DNA of 41,992 nucleotides from Bacteroidales bacterium (GCA_017616735.1 JAFZXP010000076.1:1-41992), one strand, 5' to 3'. Shown: positions 6,480 through 16,098, counted from the stretch's first letter. Translations and numbers: made by a program. The notes: a model not told the origin generated them from the sequence alone.

Positions 6480-8995
6480 AGAAATTTTTCTTAATCGCGA
6501 TTTTATTTTTGTCATGCCAAGGCGCTTTCGCACAGAAATCCAACCTCAGCAAGGCCGATATCGAAGAATATTCACAACAAATCCGCACTATGGTGAAGTA
6601 TCTTGAGGAGACATTCTCGTTCATCGGCAACCCTGAAAACACAGCTCAGGAAAAGGATATCATCTTCCGCGAGAGTTATTTGAAAATATTTCAGAACGAC
6701 GAGGTGCAAATTGAAGACGATCTCGACGACAACCGCAGCACATACATCAACAAGGATGTGCAAGCCTATCTGAAAGACATTGATTTCTTCTTCAAAGACG
6801 TTAAATTCACCCTGAAAGTTGACGATATCAAGCCTCAGACCAACGAAAACGGAGAAACTTACTTCAAAGTGACCATGATGCGCACCATTGCCGGACACAA
6901 TGTGGTTGGCGACACAGTCAACAACAGCCTGAAACGTTTCATGGAAATCAACGTCGACCTGTCGAAGAAGGATCTTAAGATTGCCAGCATCTACACAACC
7001 AAACTCAATCAAAACGAAGAACTGCGTACCTGGTGGAACAGAATGCCGGCGGCATGGAAGGCCTATTTCGGTGACAATCAATACATTCTTGACACAATCG
7101 AACTGGAAAATATAATTCACATCTATCGCGATTCAATAGTAGTGGTGGACGACAGCCTTAGGGAAAGCACCATCGCCTGCGACATGCCGGTGCTGTACGA
7201 CAAGCTGACCGGATTTACAAAAATCACCGATGTTGACGTCAGCCTCAACCGCTTCATCACCACACTTGAGCCTCTTTATGAGTTGTCAGAGCTGCAAAAC
7301 CTTGACTGCTCTGACACCGATGTTGACGATATTTCACCTATCAGAAATTTGAACAAAATCAATAAGTTAGATATTAGCAACACTAAAATAACGGATATTT
7401 CCGATTTAAGATATACCAACGCTATCAAAGTTTTTATTGCCGACAGCATTGGCCTCGACAACATTGAGATTATCGGTTTGTATCATCAACTCACCACCCT
7501 TTCAATCACCAACACCAATGTGCAAGATATCAGTGCACTGGGCGACTGCGAGCAACTTATCGATCTCAACATCGCTGGTACACAGATTACCGACCTCAGT
7601 GCCGTGGAACTGCCGCAAACATTACGTTTCCTGAATATCAGCAACACTGCTATATCCGACCTCGCACCTTTGGCAACGCTTGAAAATCTGCAGGTGTTAA
7701 TCATCGACAACACTAAGGTGACCGATCTTTCGCCTCTTGCCAACATGAACAAACTCAACGAGTTACAATGCAGACACACCGAAGTCAGCGACATCATGCC
7801 TCTCAAAGACATGCCGTTGCTGGTGAGAATCTATTGCGACAACACTCTGATTGATTCCGACAAGGCTGACAGTTTCAGAAATGTCAATCGCCGAGCCATG
7901 GTCATTTATGAAACCAAAGCGTTGCAAGACTGGTGGGATCGCCTGCATGTGTCATGGAAAAAGACCTTGGCTGCTCAAAGCGGTACCAGCCTCGACCCGA
8001 GCCCAGAAGAATTGCATGCCATAATCAGCATTAAATCGCTTAAATTGGAACCGCACTTCCTGGACGCGATACCGGTGGAGCGACTCACCAACCTCGAGCA
8101 GCTCAACATCAGCGGCACCAAGATTATCGATTTGACGCCTTTGCACGGGCTTCACAATCTAAAATACCTGAATCTGAAGAATACCAAAGTTTCTGATTTG
8201 ACACCTCTGGAAAACCTTGGCAACCTCATGGAACTCAACATCGAAAACACCAACGTGGCCAATCTGAAGCCATTGCGAAGCATGCCGAATCTGACTAAGG
8301 TTTACGCCGAAAACAGCCAAGTCGACTCGGAACAGGTGTTTGATTTGAGGATTATTCAGCCCAATGTGACAGTTTATTATCAAGACGTTGACCTGCGCAG
8401 ATGGTGGAACACTCTGGATGGCGGCTGGCGCGAGGTGTTCAGAGGTATAGTCGACATCGATGCCAACCCTAAGTCGACTCAGCTGCAAGCGGTTGTCAAC
8501 ATTGAGGAAATCAATGTCGACACAAAGGTGATCATATCAAATCTTGAGCCTTTGACAAAACTTATGTTCCTGAAGAAACTGACAATTTGCGATAATCATA
8601 TTTCCGATTTAACTCCATTGAGCGAGTTGAGAGTTTTGAGCGAGTTGCGTGTGAACGGCAACGCCATCAACGACCTGACCCCTATTCACGGACTGACAAC
8701 ACTTGAAGTGCTGTCGATTGCCAACACTCGCGTCATCGACATCAACGCACTTGAAGGATTACACAACCTGCGTGTGCTCAATATCGAAAATACCGGTATA
8801 AAGAACATCAAGGTCTTGTCGAACTGTCAGAATTTGGAGGAGCTTAACATCGCCAACACCAATGTCAAATCGCTCTCACCTGTCGAAAACATCGGCAGCC
8901 TGAGATACATCAAAGCTTTCAATTCAAAAGTAAAGGCAAAGGAAGTCGACGCTCTCGGCAAGAAAAGACCCGACTTGAATATTTTGTATCATTAA
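6476..8995 (+). CDS. Secreted leucine-rich-repeat protein with three WW-W helical modules
   Basis: 839 residues, coupled to the previous gene by an ATGA overlap. The signal peptide ends GAFAQ. Residues ~22-180 form an alpha+beta domain resembling the two preceding secreted proteins. Three LRR blocks follow (about 225-465, 500-630, 675-839). They use 21-22-residue internalin-like units (L..L.I.NT.V.DLSPL..L..L). Each block is introduced by a helical motif, WW...L...W...F, with the tryptophan pairs at residues 186-187, 486-487 and 643-644. LRR arrays of this type bind protein ligands. There is no T9SS tail and no lipobox, so it is either periplasmic or exported another way. The operon partners may form a complex with it; this is inference. 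Confidence 0.85.
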   Translation: MKKFFLIAILFLSCQGAFAQKSNLSKADIEEYSQQIRTMVKYLEETFSFIGNPENTAQEKDIIFRESYLKIFQNDEVQIEDDLDDNRSTYINKDVQAYLKDIDFFFKDVKFTLKVDDIKPQTNENGETYFKVTMMRTIAGHNVVGDTVNNSLKRFMEINVDLSKKDLKIASIYTTKLNQNEELRTWWNRMPAAWKAYFGDNQYILDTIELENIIHIYRDSIVVVDDSLRESTIACDMPVLYDKLTGFTKITDVDVSLNRFITTLEPLYELSELQNLDCSDTDVDDISPIRNLNKINKLDISNTKITDISDLRYTNAIKVFIADSIGLDNIEIIGLYHQLTTLSITNTNVQDISALGDCEQLIDLNIAGTQITDLSAVELPQTLRFLNISNTAISDLAPLATLENLQVLIIDNTKVTDLSPLANMNKLNELQCRHTEVSDIMPLKDMPLLVRIYCDNTLIDSDKADSFRNVNRRAMVIYETKALQDWWDRLHVSWKKTLAAQSGTSLDPSPEELHAIISIKSLKLEPHFLDAIPVERLTNLEQLNISGTKIIDLTPLHGLHNLKYLNLKNTKVSDLTPLENLGNLMELNIENTNVANLKPLRSMPNLTKVYAENSQVDSEQVFDLRIIQPNVTVYYQDVDLRRWWNTLDGGWREVFRGIVDIDANPKSTQLQAVVNIEEINVDTKVIISNLEPLTKLMFLKKLTICDNHISDLTPLSELRVLSELRVNGNAINDLTPIHGLTTLEVLSIANTRVIDINALEGLHNLRVLNIENTGIKNIKVLSNCQNLEELNIANTNVKSLSPVENIGSLRYIKAFNSKVKAKEVDALGKKRPDLNILYH

Positions 8996-9007
8996 AACAA
9001 AGGGAGC

Positions 9008-9910
9008 TCAAAGCACCCAAGTGATTGGGAAGCCTGATTCCTTCATGTAATCGTTAGTCTTATCGACATCATCCGCAAAGCCGAGGAAGTAGCCTCCTCC
9101 GCCCGATCCGCATATCTTTATCTGGAAACCGACATCCTCGTGCTTCAGCGAGAATAGAGGAAGCATATTGTCGGTAATCATCGGACGCATCATAATTGTC
9201 TGATAATACGACAAATGGCGCAGATTCTCGAAAAACAGCGCCTCGTCGCCGCTTACCAGCGAATCGATGCAGCGGCCCACAAAAGGATAATACAACTCAT
9301 TGAAGGCCTTAAGATACTTAGGATTCTCGCGTTGTTCCTTAAAATAGTTGACCAACGACTTGGTGTCGCTTTTTACCTGACTGTCAATCAAAAAGACATG
9401 AATGTTTGACGGCATGAAATCCTTCTCGAGCAACTTTATCTGCTTGTCTTCGGTGATTATGAAAGGCTTGCCAAGATAACACTGCAGCGGATCAAGCCCC
9501 GAGCTACTGCCGTGGAAACAGTTCTCCATGTCGCCTAAAAACTTCTTAAGCTCAAGCAGGTCTTCTATTTCCTTTGATTTAAAGCGATCGTAAACTGCCG
9601 CTGTAAGGGCACCCGAGCTGCCCACTCCATATCCCGACGGAATGCACGAATCCAGAAACAGACCTCTCTTTAATTCCGTTGTAAACTTCTGAATATCAAT
9701 CTTATCGGTAAAATACTCGTTTTCAGAAAGATAGTTGGCAAACATATGCAAGCTACGGTTGGACGAGTAGTTTCTCTTTCCGCGCTTGCGCCAGATGTAA
9801 TCCCAATGAGACTCGCTGGTGTACAATGGCATCAGCATTGCCGGCGACCCGAAAATCATCGAGTATTCACCGAACAAAATCACTTTTCCGTAGTATTTCT
9901 TTATTTCCAT
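9008..9910 (-). CDS. GHMP kinase, probable mevalonate kinase
   Basis: 300 residues. The GHMP motifs are clear: ILFGEYSMIFG near residue 11 (motif 1), IPSGYGVGSSGALTAAVYD near 90-108 (phosphate-binding motif 2), and IKICGSGGGGYFLGF near residues 264-278 (motif 3). HGSSSGLDPLQCY carries the catalytic Asp of the family. It lies 8 bp downstream of mvaD, so the pair belongs to the mevalonate route to isopentenyl diphosphate. The likely reaction is ATP-dependent phosphorylation of mevalonate. Phosphomevalonate kinase is the main alternative and cannot be excluded from sequence reading alone. Cytoplasmic. Confidence 0.85.
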   Translation of the reverse strand: MEIKKYYGKVILFGEYSMIFGSPAMLMPLYTSESHWDYIWRKRGKRNYSSNRSLHMFANYLSENEYFTDKIDIQKFTTELKRGLFLDSCIPSGYGVGSSGALTAAVYDRFKSKEIEDLLELKKFLGDMENCFHGSSSGLDPLQCYLGKPFIITEDKQIKLLEKDFMPSNIHVFLIDSQVKSDTKSLVNYFKEQRENPKYLKAFNELYYPFVGRCIDSLVSGDEALFFENLRHLSYYQTIMMRPMITDNMLPLFSLKHEDVGFQIKICGSGGGGYFLGFADDVDKTNDYMKESGFPITWVL

Positions 9911-9918
9911 GTCACTAA

Positions 9919-10947
9919 CTATTTTATCTCATTATTCATAACAACATCGTCAATCCATCTGTTTTCATGACAATATTTCAACAATTCCGACTCAATCAAC
10001 TCTTTCACAGCCGCGACCGAAGCTTCAGGATACAGCAGGTGTACGTTGGGGCCGGCATCAAGGGTGAAACATACCGGTATCTTGGTCTGCTGGCGGAATT
10101 TACGCACCGAGTCGATGATACTCAATGTGTTAGGCTCAATCAGCTTGTACGGAGGCGTTGATGTGGCCATCATTTCGTGAAGTTGCAAAGCCTCGGCCTC
10201 CGCAATCTCGATAAACCCTTCCAAATCGCCGGTTTTAATCACCTTAAGCAGCCGCTCGGTATTCTCACGGGCTGTTGCATAACGCTTTTCGGCCAAAGGA
10301 TGTCCGTTCATCAGCGAGTGACCCACACGCGACGAAACGCTCTTTTCCTTGTTGGAAACTATCATTATACTGTCGTGATATGTCTTGAAAACAGGGTTGA
10401 CAATATCAGTCAACGGCACAGCATATTGGTCGGAACTATCTGGCACTGAATGAGTTGCGCCCCACAATGCCATCACTGGGAACACCGAACGCGCCGCGCT
10501 GCCCGAAGCCAATCGGGCCAGCATGGAGGCTTTTCGCATATCGATGGGTGTAACATCACTATTGACAGCTTTTTCAATTTGCAGAAGGCATAACACCAAG
10601 GCGCTCATCGAAGCCGCACTGGAAGCTATACCCGACGAATGTGGAAAAGAATTGCTGCTTTCAACCTCGAGGTCAAGGCCCTTCAAAAAGCCAAAATATT
10701 GCTGATTATCAACGAGATACTTTTCGATTTTTTCTTGAAACTTAGGCGATGGCTGGCCTTCGAACAAAAAACTGAGATTGTAATTCTGTTGCGCATTAGG
10801 TGTAGCTTTGATATGCGTTTGGGTGTGGCATCGGCTCAGAGTGAAGCTGATGGACGGGTTGTTGGGCAATTGGTTGCCGTGTTTACCCCAATATTTCACT
10901 ATCGCAATGTTGGAAGGCGAAGTTGCCGAAACTGATATCTCGTTCAT
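9919..10947 (-). CDS. mvaD: Diphosphomevalonate decarboxylase
   Basis: 342 residues. The start SATSPSNIAIVKYWGKHGNQLPNNPSIS is diagnostic for diphosphomevalonate decarboxylase. The NSFPHSSGIASSAASMSAL loop (phosphate binding) follows, then RLASGSAARS, where the family's catalytic region lies, and FTLDAGPNVHLLYP near the C-terminus. It converts mevalonate diphosphate to isopentenyl diphosphate with ATP and release of CO2. It is the first gene of a two-gene unit with the downstream GHMP kinase. A -7 box lies 30 bp upstream, divergent from the DUF4837 gene. Length matches the family. Confidence 0.95.
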   Translation of the reverse strand: MNEISVSATSPSNIAIVKYWGKHGNQLPNNPSISFTLSRCHTQTHIKATPNAQQNYNLSFLFEGQPSPKFQEKIEKYLVDNQQYFGFLKGLDLEVESSNSFPHSSGIASSAASMSALVLCLLQIEKAVNSDVTPIDMRKASMLARLASGSAARSVFPVMALWGATHSVPDSSDQYAVPLTDIVNPVFKTYHDSIMIVSNKEKSVSSRVGHSLMNGHPLAEKRYATARENTERLLKVIKTGDLEGFIEIAEAEALQLHEMMATSTPPYKLIEPNTLSIIDSVRKFRQQTKIPVCFTLDAGPNVHLLYPEASVAAVKELIESELLKYCHENRWIDDVVMNNEIK

Positions 10948-10976
10948 GGTACAGCAGTCTTTGACTTAATCATGAT

Positions 10977-10985
10977 GCAAAGATA
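10977..10985 (-). promoter_or_regulatory. -7 box for mvaD unit
   Basis: Minus strand TATCTTTGC, matching TAnnTTTG, 29 bp before the mvaD ATG. It shares a 132-bp divergent region with the promoter of the DUF4837 gene. Confidence 0.65.
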
Positions 10986-11002
10986 ATGATTATTTAATTC
11001 AA

Positions 11003-11037
11003 TTGTACCAAAATCAGAAATTTTACGTTATTTTTGC
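11003..11037 (+). promoter_or_regulatory. Promoter (-33 TTG and -7 TATTTTTGC) for the DUF4837 gene
   Basis: TTG at 11003-11005 and TATTTTTGC at 11029-11037 are separated by 23 bp, near the Bacteroidetes spacing. The predicted leader before the ATG at 11080 is about 35-40 nt. Confidence 0.6.
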
Positions 11038-11079
11038 AGCGTCATTTCAGCCAAATGGCAAATTTTAATATCATTACCT

Positions 11080-12075
11080 ATGAAAAAGATTAAGATACTT
11101 GCATTGATTCTGGCCATGGCGACAGCGTTTACCGCTTGCACAGCCAAAAAGTCTGACAACCGTAAAGACCGTTCGGTAGGCGGCACATCGGAAGTGCTGT
11201 TTGTCACTCAGAACGACGAGCAATGGAATGGCCGCATGGGCGAAGCTGTCCGTGAATTTTTCGAAACCGAGCAGTACGGTTTGCCACAGCCCGAAACGAA
11301 TTTCAAGGTGGCTCACATCAACATCAACGCGCTCAACGACATGTTCCAAAAGCACCGCAACCTTATCATAGCCGAGATAGTGCCCGACCTGCCCAATCCT
11401 GTAATCGAGTCGCAGAACGATTGGCAGTCAGCTCCGCAATACGCCATCCGCATCAAAGCAAAAGATGCCACAACCTGGATCAAAGTATTTGAAAATCAGA
11501 AAGATGATATAAAGAAACACTTTGACAGCAACGAACGCGCGCGTTTCATGGATTTCTTCCATCCTCAAGCCGATCCCAAAGCTATACAGGCTATGAAAAA
11601 CGTGTTCGGCTGCACCATGATAGTGCCTAACGGCTATTACGTGGCTGTCAACAAAGACCATTTCATGTGGCTCAGACGCGAAGAGGCAGATAAGAGTTTT
11701 GGCTTGATTATCTACGAGTTGCCTTACAGAAGCACCGACGATTTGAGCGATGCCCGACTCATAAAAGTGCGCGACTCAGTGACCAAAAAGTACATCCCGG
11801 GGCCAACCGACGGCAGCTACATGACTCTTGACAAAGACTTCATCAAGCCAGTGTTTGACACCATAGCCGATTTCCCAGCCGGCTTCGCCATTGAAACCCG
11901 CGGCCTCTGGAAGACCGAAGGCGAATTCATGGCCGGACCGTTTGTTTCGTATACCGTAGTGAATCCAGAAGCGACAAAACTCGTCACCGTGGAAGGCTTT
12001 GTTTACTACCCCAACAAGGCGAAACGCGATTTGCTGAGGCAACTCGAATCGATATTGTGGAGCTTAAAGTTTTAA
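11080..12075 (+). CDS. DUF4837 family lipoprotein
   Basis: 331 residues. The lipoprotein signal ends FTAC (Cys20). The mature start matches DUF4837 as I recall it: [13 protein letters not shown], then [11 protein letters not shown], then [15 protein letters not shown]. This family is widespread in Bacteroidota and has no assigned biochemical role. Residues after Cys (TAKKSDN) lack the acidic export signature, so it is likely anchored facing the periplasm. The 3' end overlaps the convergent lytic transglycosylase gene by 12 bp, with no room for a classical terminator between them. Confidence 0.88.
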   Translation: MKKIKILALILAMATAFTACTAKKSDNRKDRSVGGTSEVLFVTQNDEQWNGRMGEAVREFFETEQYGLPQPETNFKVAHININALNDMFQKHRNLIIAEIVPDLPNPVIESQNDWQSAPQYAIRIKAKDATTWIKVFENQKDDIKKHFDSNERARFMDFFHPQADPKAIQAMKNVFGCTMIVPNGYYVAVNKDHFMWLRREEADKSFGLIIYELPYRSTDDLSDARLIKVRDSVTKKYIPGPTDGSYMTLDKDFIKPVFDTIADFPAGFAIETRGLWKTEGEFMAGPFVSYTVVNPEATKLVTVEGFVYYPNKAKRDLLRQLESILWSLKF

Positions 12076-13923
12076 CTTCTGCCCCACCTTCAAATCGTTG
12101 GATTTAAGATTGTTCAGTTTCTTGATATGATCAACCGACACTCCGTATTTCTTTGAAATCGACCAGAGCGAATCGCCCGATTTCACAGTATAGGTGGTGC
12201 CGCTTCCGGTTTTGGCCGGTGTGGCCGACTTTGACGAGGTGTTCAAGGTCTCTGGCGGATACACCTTCAATCTCTGTCCCACCTTGATTGTTGTCGACTT
12301 CAGATTATTCCATTTTTTCAAATCTGTAACGCTGCATTTGTATTTGGCGGCTATCTTGCCCAGGGTCTCGCCCGACTTAACCACGTGTGTGGTCTGGACA
12401 GTGGAACGCTCCACCGGAGCGGTGTTGCCGGCCTGTGCCATCGGAGCGCCCGAGTTGTAAACTATGAGCTTCTGACCTATGCTCAGATTGTCCGACTTAA
12501 GGTTGTTCCACGATCTCAGCTGCTTGACGCTGACGTGATATTTCTTGGCGATTAAACTCAGGTTATCACCTTTTTTCACAATATGCACGCTTCTGTCCGA
12601 CATCTGCTTGATGCGCTCCTGCAGTTTTTCCTTGTCGATACCGCTCTTGGTCTTGAAGGTATAAAGCTCTTTCTCGTGGTCGATATAGTCGTTGACATAC
12701 TTCTCGGGCAACTGGAGCACCAAAGGCTTTTTGTCGGTTGCCGGAATGATTTGAGCTTTATATTGAGGATTGAAAAACTGTATGTCTTTCATCGGAACGC
12801 CCAGCATTTCGTTGATTTGGTCGAAATGCAGCACATCGTGCACCATCACGGTGTCTATGCCGTTTTTGATGATACCCGGATCAACCGGACAGATGTTGTG
12901 CTCGGCAGGATAATTCATCACGTAGTTGACTGCTATGAAAGCCGGCACATAACCACGTGTCTCGCGCGGCAGATAAGGCCAGATGGCCCAATAGTTCTTG
13001 ATGCCGCCTGCCCTGCGGATTGCTTTTTTCACATTGCCGGCGCCGCTGTTATATGCAGCCAAAGCCAGGAACCAGTCGCCGAACTGGTTGTACAGGTCGC
13101 GCAGATGCTGACATGCCGCCTCGGTCGATTTCAACGGGTCGTAACGGTCGTCAACCAAAGTAGTGACGTTGAGGTGGTACATCTTGCCAGTGCCGTACAT
13201 AAACTGCCACAAGCCCTTGGCGCCAGCCCACGAGCCTGCGGTCGGGTTCAAGGCCGACTCTACCACAGCCAGATATTTCAACTCAAGAGGCATGTTGTAT
13301 TTGTCGAGAGTTTGCTCAAACAAAGGGAAATATACATCGGCCAATCCCAGGATTCGCTCGGTTTTGTCGCGCTTGCTGACGGCATACACATCGATAAACG
13401 ACTTCACGTGTTTGTTGTAAACCAACTCCATGGTGGTGTTGCGGTTCAATTCCTCGATACGTTGCACGTAGACGCTGTCGGGGAACGACGGGATATAACC
13501 CGGAGGATAGTTGCAGGTGTTGACAAGACTGCCGTCAAAATACGGAATCACCTGCAGAGTGTCAATCATTTCCAACATGTCGGCCGACTCGTCGACTATG
13601 CCTTTTCCTGAATTCTCATCATCGAAAAGCTCCTGTATTTTCAGCTGAATGCTGTCGGGAAGCTCGGGGTTGATGGTATCCAAATCATAATCATATTCCG
13701 CAAAGACATCTTCGTCGTTCGAAAGGCTTTCATCAACATTTTGACTTTCTTCAACCGCTTGATTTTCAGCAGCCTCTTGCTGGTCGGCTCCAGCCTTTTG
13801 TTTTTCAACATTCTGAGCCTGTTTGGCCTTTACCTCACGAAACTCCTTAAATTCATTGATGGTTGCGCACGACACCATGACAACCGACAGTATCAATGCA
13901 ATGATAAACAACTGCTTTTTCAT
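12064..13923 (-). CDS. Membrane-bound lytic transglycosylase (MltD-like) with three LysM domains
   Basis: 619 residues. The signal peptide ends MVSC (Cys19), so it is a lipoprotein. Residues ~30-110 are an acidic low-complexity linker. The SLT domain covers ~190-350: E222 in [10 protein letters not shown] is the catalytic glutamate, followed by GAKGLWQFM and [12 protein letters not shown]. Three LysM peptidoglycan-binding repeats close the protein (about 440-485, 505-550, 573-619), each with the [HY][VIT]VK.G..L form. The enzyme cleaves the glycan strands of peptidoglycan, leaving 1,6-anhydro-MurNAc ends. Expected in the outer membrane, facing the periplasm. It has its own -7 box. Confidence 0.93.
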   Translation of the reverse strand: MKKQLFIIALILSVVMVSCATINEFKEFREVKAKQAQNVEKQKAGADQQEAAENQAVEESQNVDESLSNDEDVFAEYDYDLDTINPELPDSIQLKIQELFDDENSGKGIVDESADMLEMIDTLQVIPYFDGSLVNTCNYPPGYIPSFPDSVYVQRIEELNRNTTMELVYNKHVKSFIDVYAVSKRDKTERILGLADVYFPLFEQTLDKYNMPLELKYLAVVESALNPTAGSWAGAKGLWQFMYGTGKMYHLNVTTLVDDRYDPLKSTEAACQHLRDLYNQFGDWFLALAAYNSGAGNVKKAIRRAGGIKNYWAIWPYLPRETRGYVPAFIAVNYVMNYPAEHNICPVDPGIIKNGIDTVMVHDVLHFDQINEMLGVPMKDIQFFNPQYKAQIIPATDKKPLVLQLPEKYVNDYIDHEKELYTFKTKSGIDKEKLQERIKQMSDRSVHIVKKGDNLSLIAKKYHVSVKQLRSWNNLKSDNLSIGQKLIVYNSGAPMAQAGNTAPVERSTVQTTHVVKSGETLGKIAAKYKCSVTDLKKWNNLKSTTIKVGQRLKVYPPETLNTSSKSATPAKTGSGTTYTVKSGDSLWSISKKYGVSVDHIKKLNNLKSNDLKVGQKLKL

Positions 13924-13958
13924 GCTCTTGGAAATTTCTCGTTACAATATTTTAAAAC

Positions 13959-13967
13959 GCAAATTTA
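13959..13967 (-). promoter_or_regulatory. -7 box for the lytic transglycosylase gene
   Basis: Minus strand TAAATTTGC, matching TAnnTTTG, 35 bp upstream of the ATG at 13923. It lies only 12 bp from the divergent -7 box of the deiminase gene. Confidence 0.6.
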
Positions 13968-13979
13968 CAAAAAAAGTTG

Positions 13980-13988
13980 TATCTTTGC
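13980..13988 (+). promoter_or_regulatory. -7 box for the peptidylarginine deiminase gene
   Basis: TATCTTTGC, matching TAnnTTTG, 35 bp before the ATG at 14024. The divergent transglycosylase box is at 13959-13967, so the -33 regions of the two promoters must overlap each other's core. Confidence 0.65.
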
Positions 13989-14023
13989 GGGCCATTTTAG
14001 AATAAATTAATAATTTTAAAAAT

Positions 14024-16006
14024 ATGAAAAAAGTCTTACTAACATTAGTTGCCATTGCCTTGTGCATAAGCGTGAAGGTCAATGCCCAGGATCAGACCAA
14101 GCCCGATTGGAAGAGATGGCATTACCTTTCTGAAGAAGAAATGAACACCCCTGTCAGAAACGAGAATTTTGTCGAGACCGATCCTCCGACAGGCACACCT
14201 CGTTTTGTGGCTGAGTTTGAGCCTATGCAGGGCGTGATGATTCGTTACCCTCTCGGAATTCCTACAAGTTTGGTAGTTCAGTTGTCCAACAACTGCCATG
14301 TTTACTGCATTGTTTCATCATCGTATCAGAGCAGTGCACAGAGCTCTTTCCAGAGCGCCGGAGTCAACATGAGCAACGTGACTTGGGTGAATGCGGCATC
14401 CGACTCATATTGGGTTCGCGACTACGGTCCGTGGTACATCTTCGAGGACAGAAACCCTGCTATCGTTGATAACGTTTATAATCGTCCGCGTCCTAACGAC
14501 GACAATATGTCGGGCGTTTTCGCCAACTTCTGGCAGATTCCGATGTACGGCATGAACCTCCAGCACACTGGCGGTAACATGATGGAAGACGGTCGTGGCC
14601 ATGGTGTCAGCGACGAGCTTGTGTTTCAGGAAAACAACTACAACGAAGCCAACGTGCGTCAAAAGATGCGCGACTATCTCGGCATCGACCCTTACCATGT
14701 AACCATCGACCCACAGGGCGATTACATCGCACACGTCGACTGCTGGGGCAAATATCTTGCACCTGACAAGATTTTGATTGCACAATTGCCTTCAAGCAAC
14801 TCGCAATATGCTTTGTATGAACAAGTTGCTGAGTATTTCGCGACAACAAACTGCTGCTGGGGCTATCCTTATCATGTATACCGCGTGCAGGAACCAGGTG
14901 GAAGCACACTTGCTCCTTACACCAACTCGTTGATTCTCAACAAGACAGTGTACGTTCCGCTCGGCTCACAGTCGTCATACAACGAAGCCGCTTTGCAGGT
15001 TTATCAGGAAGCAATGCCTGGTTACACAATCGTTGGCGTTACAAACAACGACTGGAGCATAGGTTGGGAGAACACCGACGCATTGCACTGCCGCACACGT
15101 GGCGTGATGGACTTCGGCATGCTCTTTGTCGACCACAGAGATGTCATCTTCGGCGAGCAGCAGTGGCAGGATTCAATTGCAATCACAAGCAAGTTCATCG
15201 CTTACAGCGGCGAGAACCTGAAACAGGATTCACTCCTTGTTTATTATAGCATCGACGGCGGCGCATATCAGGTTGCACACATGACAGCAACAGGCGAGCC
15301 TGATGAATATGTCGGCTACATCAAAGGTTATCAGGGTGAATCGAGCATCGATTACTATGTTTTCGGCGCTGACGAGTCGGGTCGACGTTACACACAGCCG
15401 GTGTTTGCCGAGTTGGATCCTCACCATTTCACAATGGAAGCACACACACCTGTAACTCCAACCGAGCCTTCTATCAGCGTTGAAGAACTCGTGTTTGACG
15501 AATCAGGCGAGTTAACATTCACAATCACCAACGAAACTGCCGCCCCATTTACCATCAACGATATAAGCGAAGAAATCGATGGTTTGAATTATCTGTGGTT
15601 TGAAACAAGCCAGGATCTTCCTGCAACATTGGCGGTTGGTGAAAGCTTGGTAGTTACCGTTGGCATTGCATTGGTTGCTAAAGGATATGTTGAAACACAT
15701 ATAGTAGTCATCTCCGACCTTGGTTCACAATATATTACTGTAAAGATCAACGAGGAAATCATTAACGGTGTTGGTGAGAACCTTGCAGCAAGCTTCGAGG
15801 TTTATCCTAACCCGATGAACAACACCTTATATATTAACGGTGAGGTTCAGGATGTGACAATCTTCAACGCAGTCGGCCAGCAAGTAATGTTTGTGGTGAG
15901 CGCTAACGAAATCAACGTTGCAGATTTGAATGAAGGATTGTACTTTGTGAGAATCAGCGACAAGAAGGGTAACAGCGTGGTGAAGAAGATTGTGAAGAGT
16001 CTTTAG
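14024..16006 (+). CDS. Secreted peptidylarginine deiminase (PPAD-like) with T9SS sorting domain
   Basis: 660 residues. The signal peptide ends VNA|Q22. The catalytic domain (about 40-370) closely follows P. gingivalis PPAD: DSYWVRDYGPW (D133), YNRPRPNDD (R154, R156), TGGNMMEDG, HVDCWGKYLAP (H237, D239), YTNSLILN (N301) and DALHCRT (C356). These correspond to PPAD D130, R152/R154, H236/D238, N297 and C351. PPAD converts peptidyl-arginine, preferably C-terminal, to citrulline plus ammonia, and the two arginines bind the substrate carboxylate. An Ig-like segment (~370-585) and a T9SS sorting tail (VYPNPMNNTLYI ... LNEGLYFVRI ... VVKKIVKSL) follow. It is about 100 residues longer than PPAD. The stop codon falls inside a heptad repeat. 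Expected on the cell surface or in vesicles. Confidence 0.93.
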   Translation: MKKVLLTLVAIALCISVKVNAQDQTKPDWKRWHYLSEEEMNTPVRNENFVETDPPTGTPRFVAEFEPMQGVMIRYPLGIPTSLVVQLSNNCHVYCIVSSSYQSSAQSSFQSAGVNMSNVTWVNAASDSYWVRDYGPWYIFEDRNPAIVDNVYNRPRPNDDNMSGVFANFWQIPMYGMNLQHTGGNMMEDGRGHGVSDELVFQENNYNEANVRQKMRDYLGIDPYHVTIDPQGDYIAHVDCWGKYLAPDKILIAQLPSSNSQYALYEQVAEYFATTNCCWGYPYHVYRVQEPGGSTLAPYTNSLILNKTVYVPLGSQSSYNEAALQVYQEAMPGYTIVGVTNNDWSIGWENTDALHCRTRGVMDFGMLFVDHRDVIFGEQQWQDSIAITSKFIAYSGENLKQDSLLVYYSIDGGAYQVAHMTATGEPDEYVGYIKGYQGESSIDYYVFGADESGRRYTQPVFAELDPHHFTMEAHTPVTPTEPSISVEELVFDESGELTFTITNETAAPFTINDISEEIDGLNYLWFETSQDLPATLAVGESLVVTVGIALVAKGYVETHIVVISDLGSQYITVKINEEIINGVGENLAASFEVYPNPMNNTLYINGEVQDVTIFNAVGQQVMFVVSANEINVADLNEGLYFVRISDKKGNSVVKKIVKSL

Positions 16007-16082
16007 TCGTTAGTCATTAGTCTTTAGTTGTTAGCTGTTATTAGAATTACTAACGACTAACAACTAAAGACTAAAGTCTAAA
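15998..16082. repeat. Heptad-repeat hairpin (NTTAGTY units) at the deiminase 3' end
   Basis: The left arm runs as 7-mers (TTTAGTC, GTTAGTC, ATTAGTC, TTTAGTT, GTTAGCT). The right arm (CTAACGACTAACAACTAAAG and on) is its inverted counterpart, so a long imperfect hairpin can form. It supplies the deiminase's SL-stop codons. It may act as a bidirectional terminator, but lacks a GC-rich stem. Confidence 0.75.
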
Positions 16083-16098
16083 TTTTTGAAAAAAATTG

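Noticed and set aside
12064-12075. 12-bp overlap of convergent genes as a possible frameshift or assembly error
   Set aside because: Both proteins end normally (full third LysM domain; complete DUF4837 length), so the overlap is plausible as it stands.
12583-13611. 342-codon open frame antisense to the lytic transglycosylase gene
   Set aside because: A shadow of the GC-biased real frame: no family resemblance, and His/Val-rich composition typical of reverse-frame artefacts.
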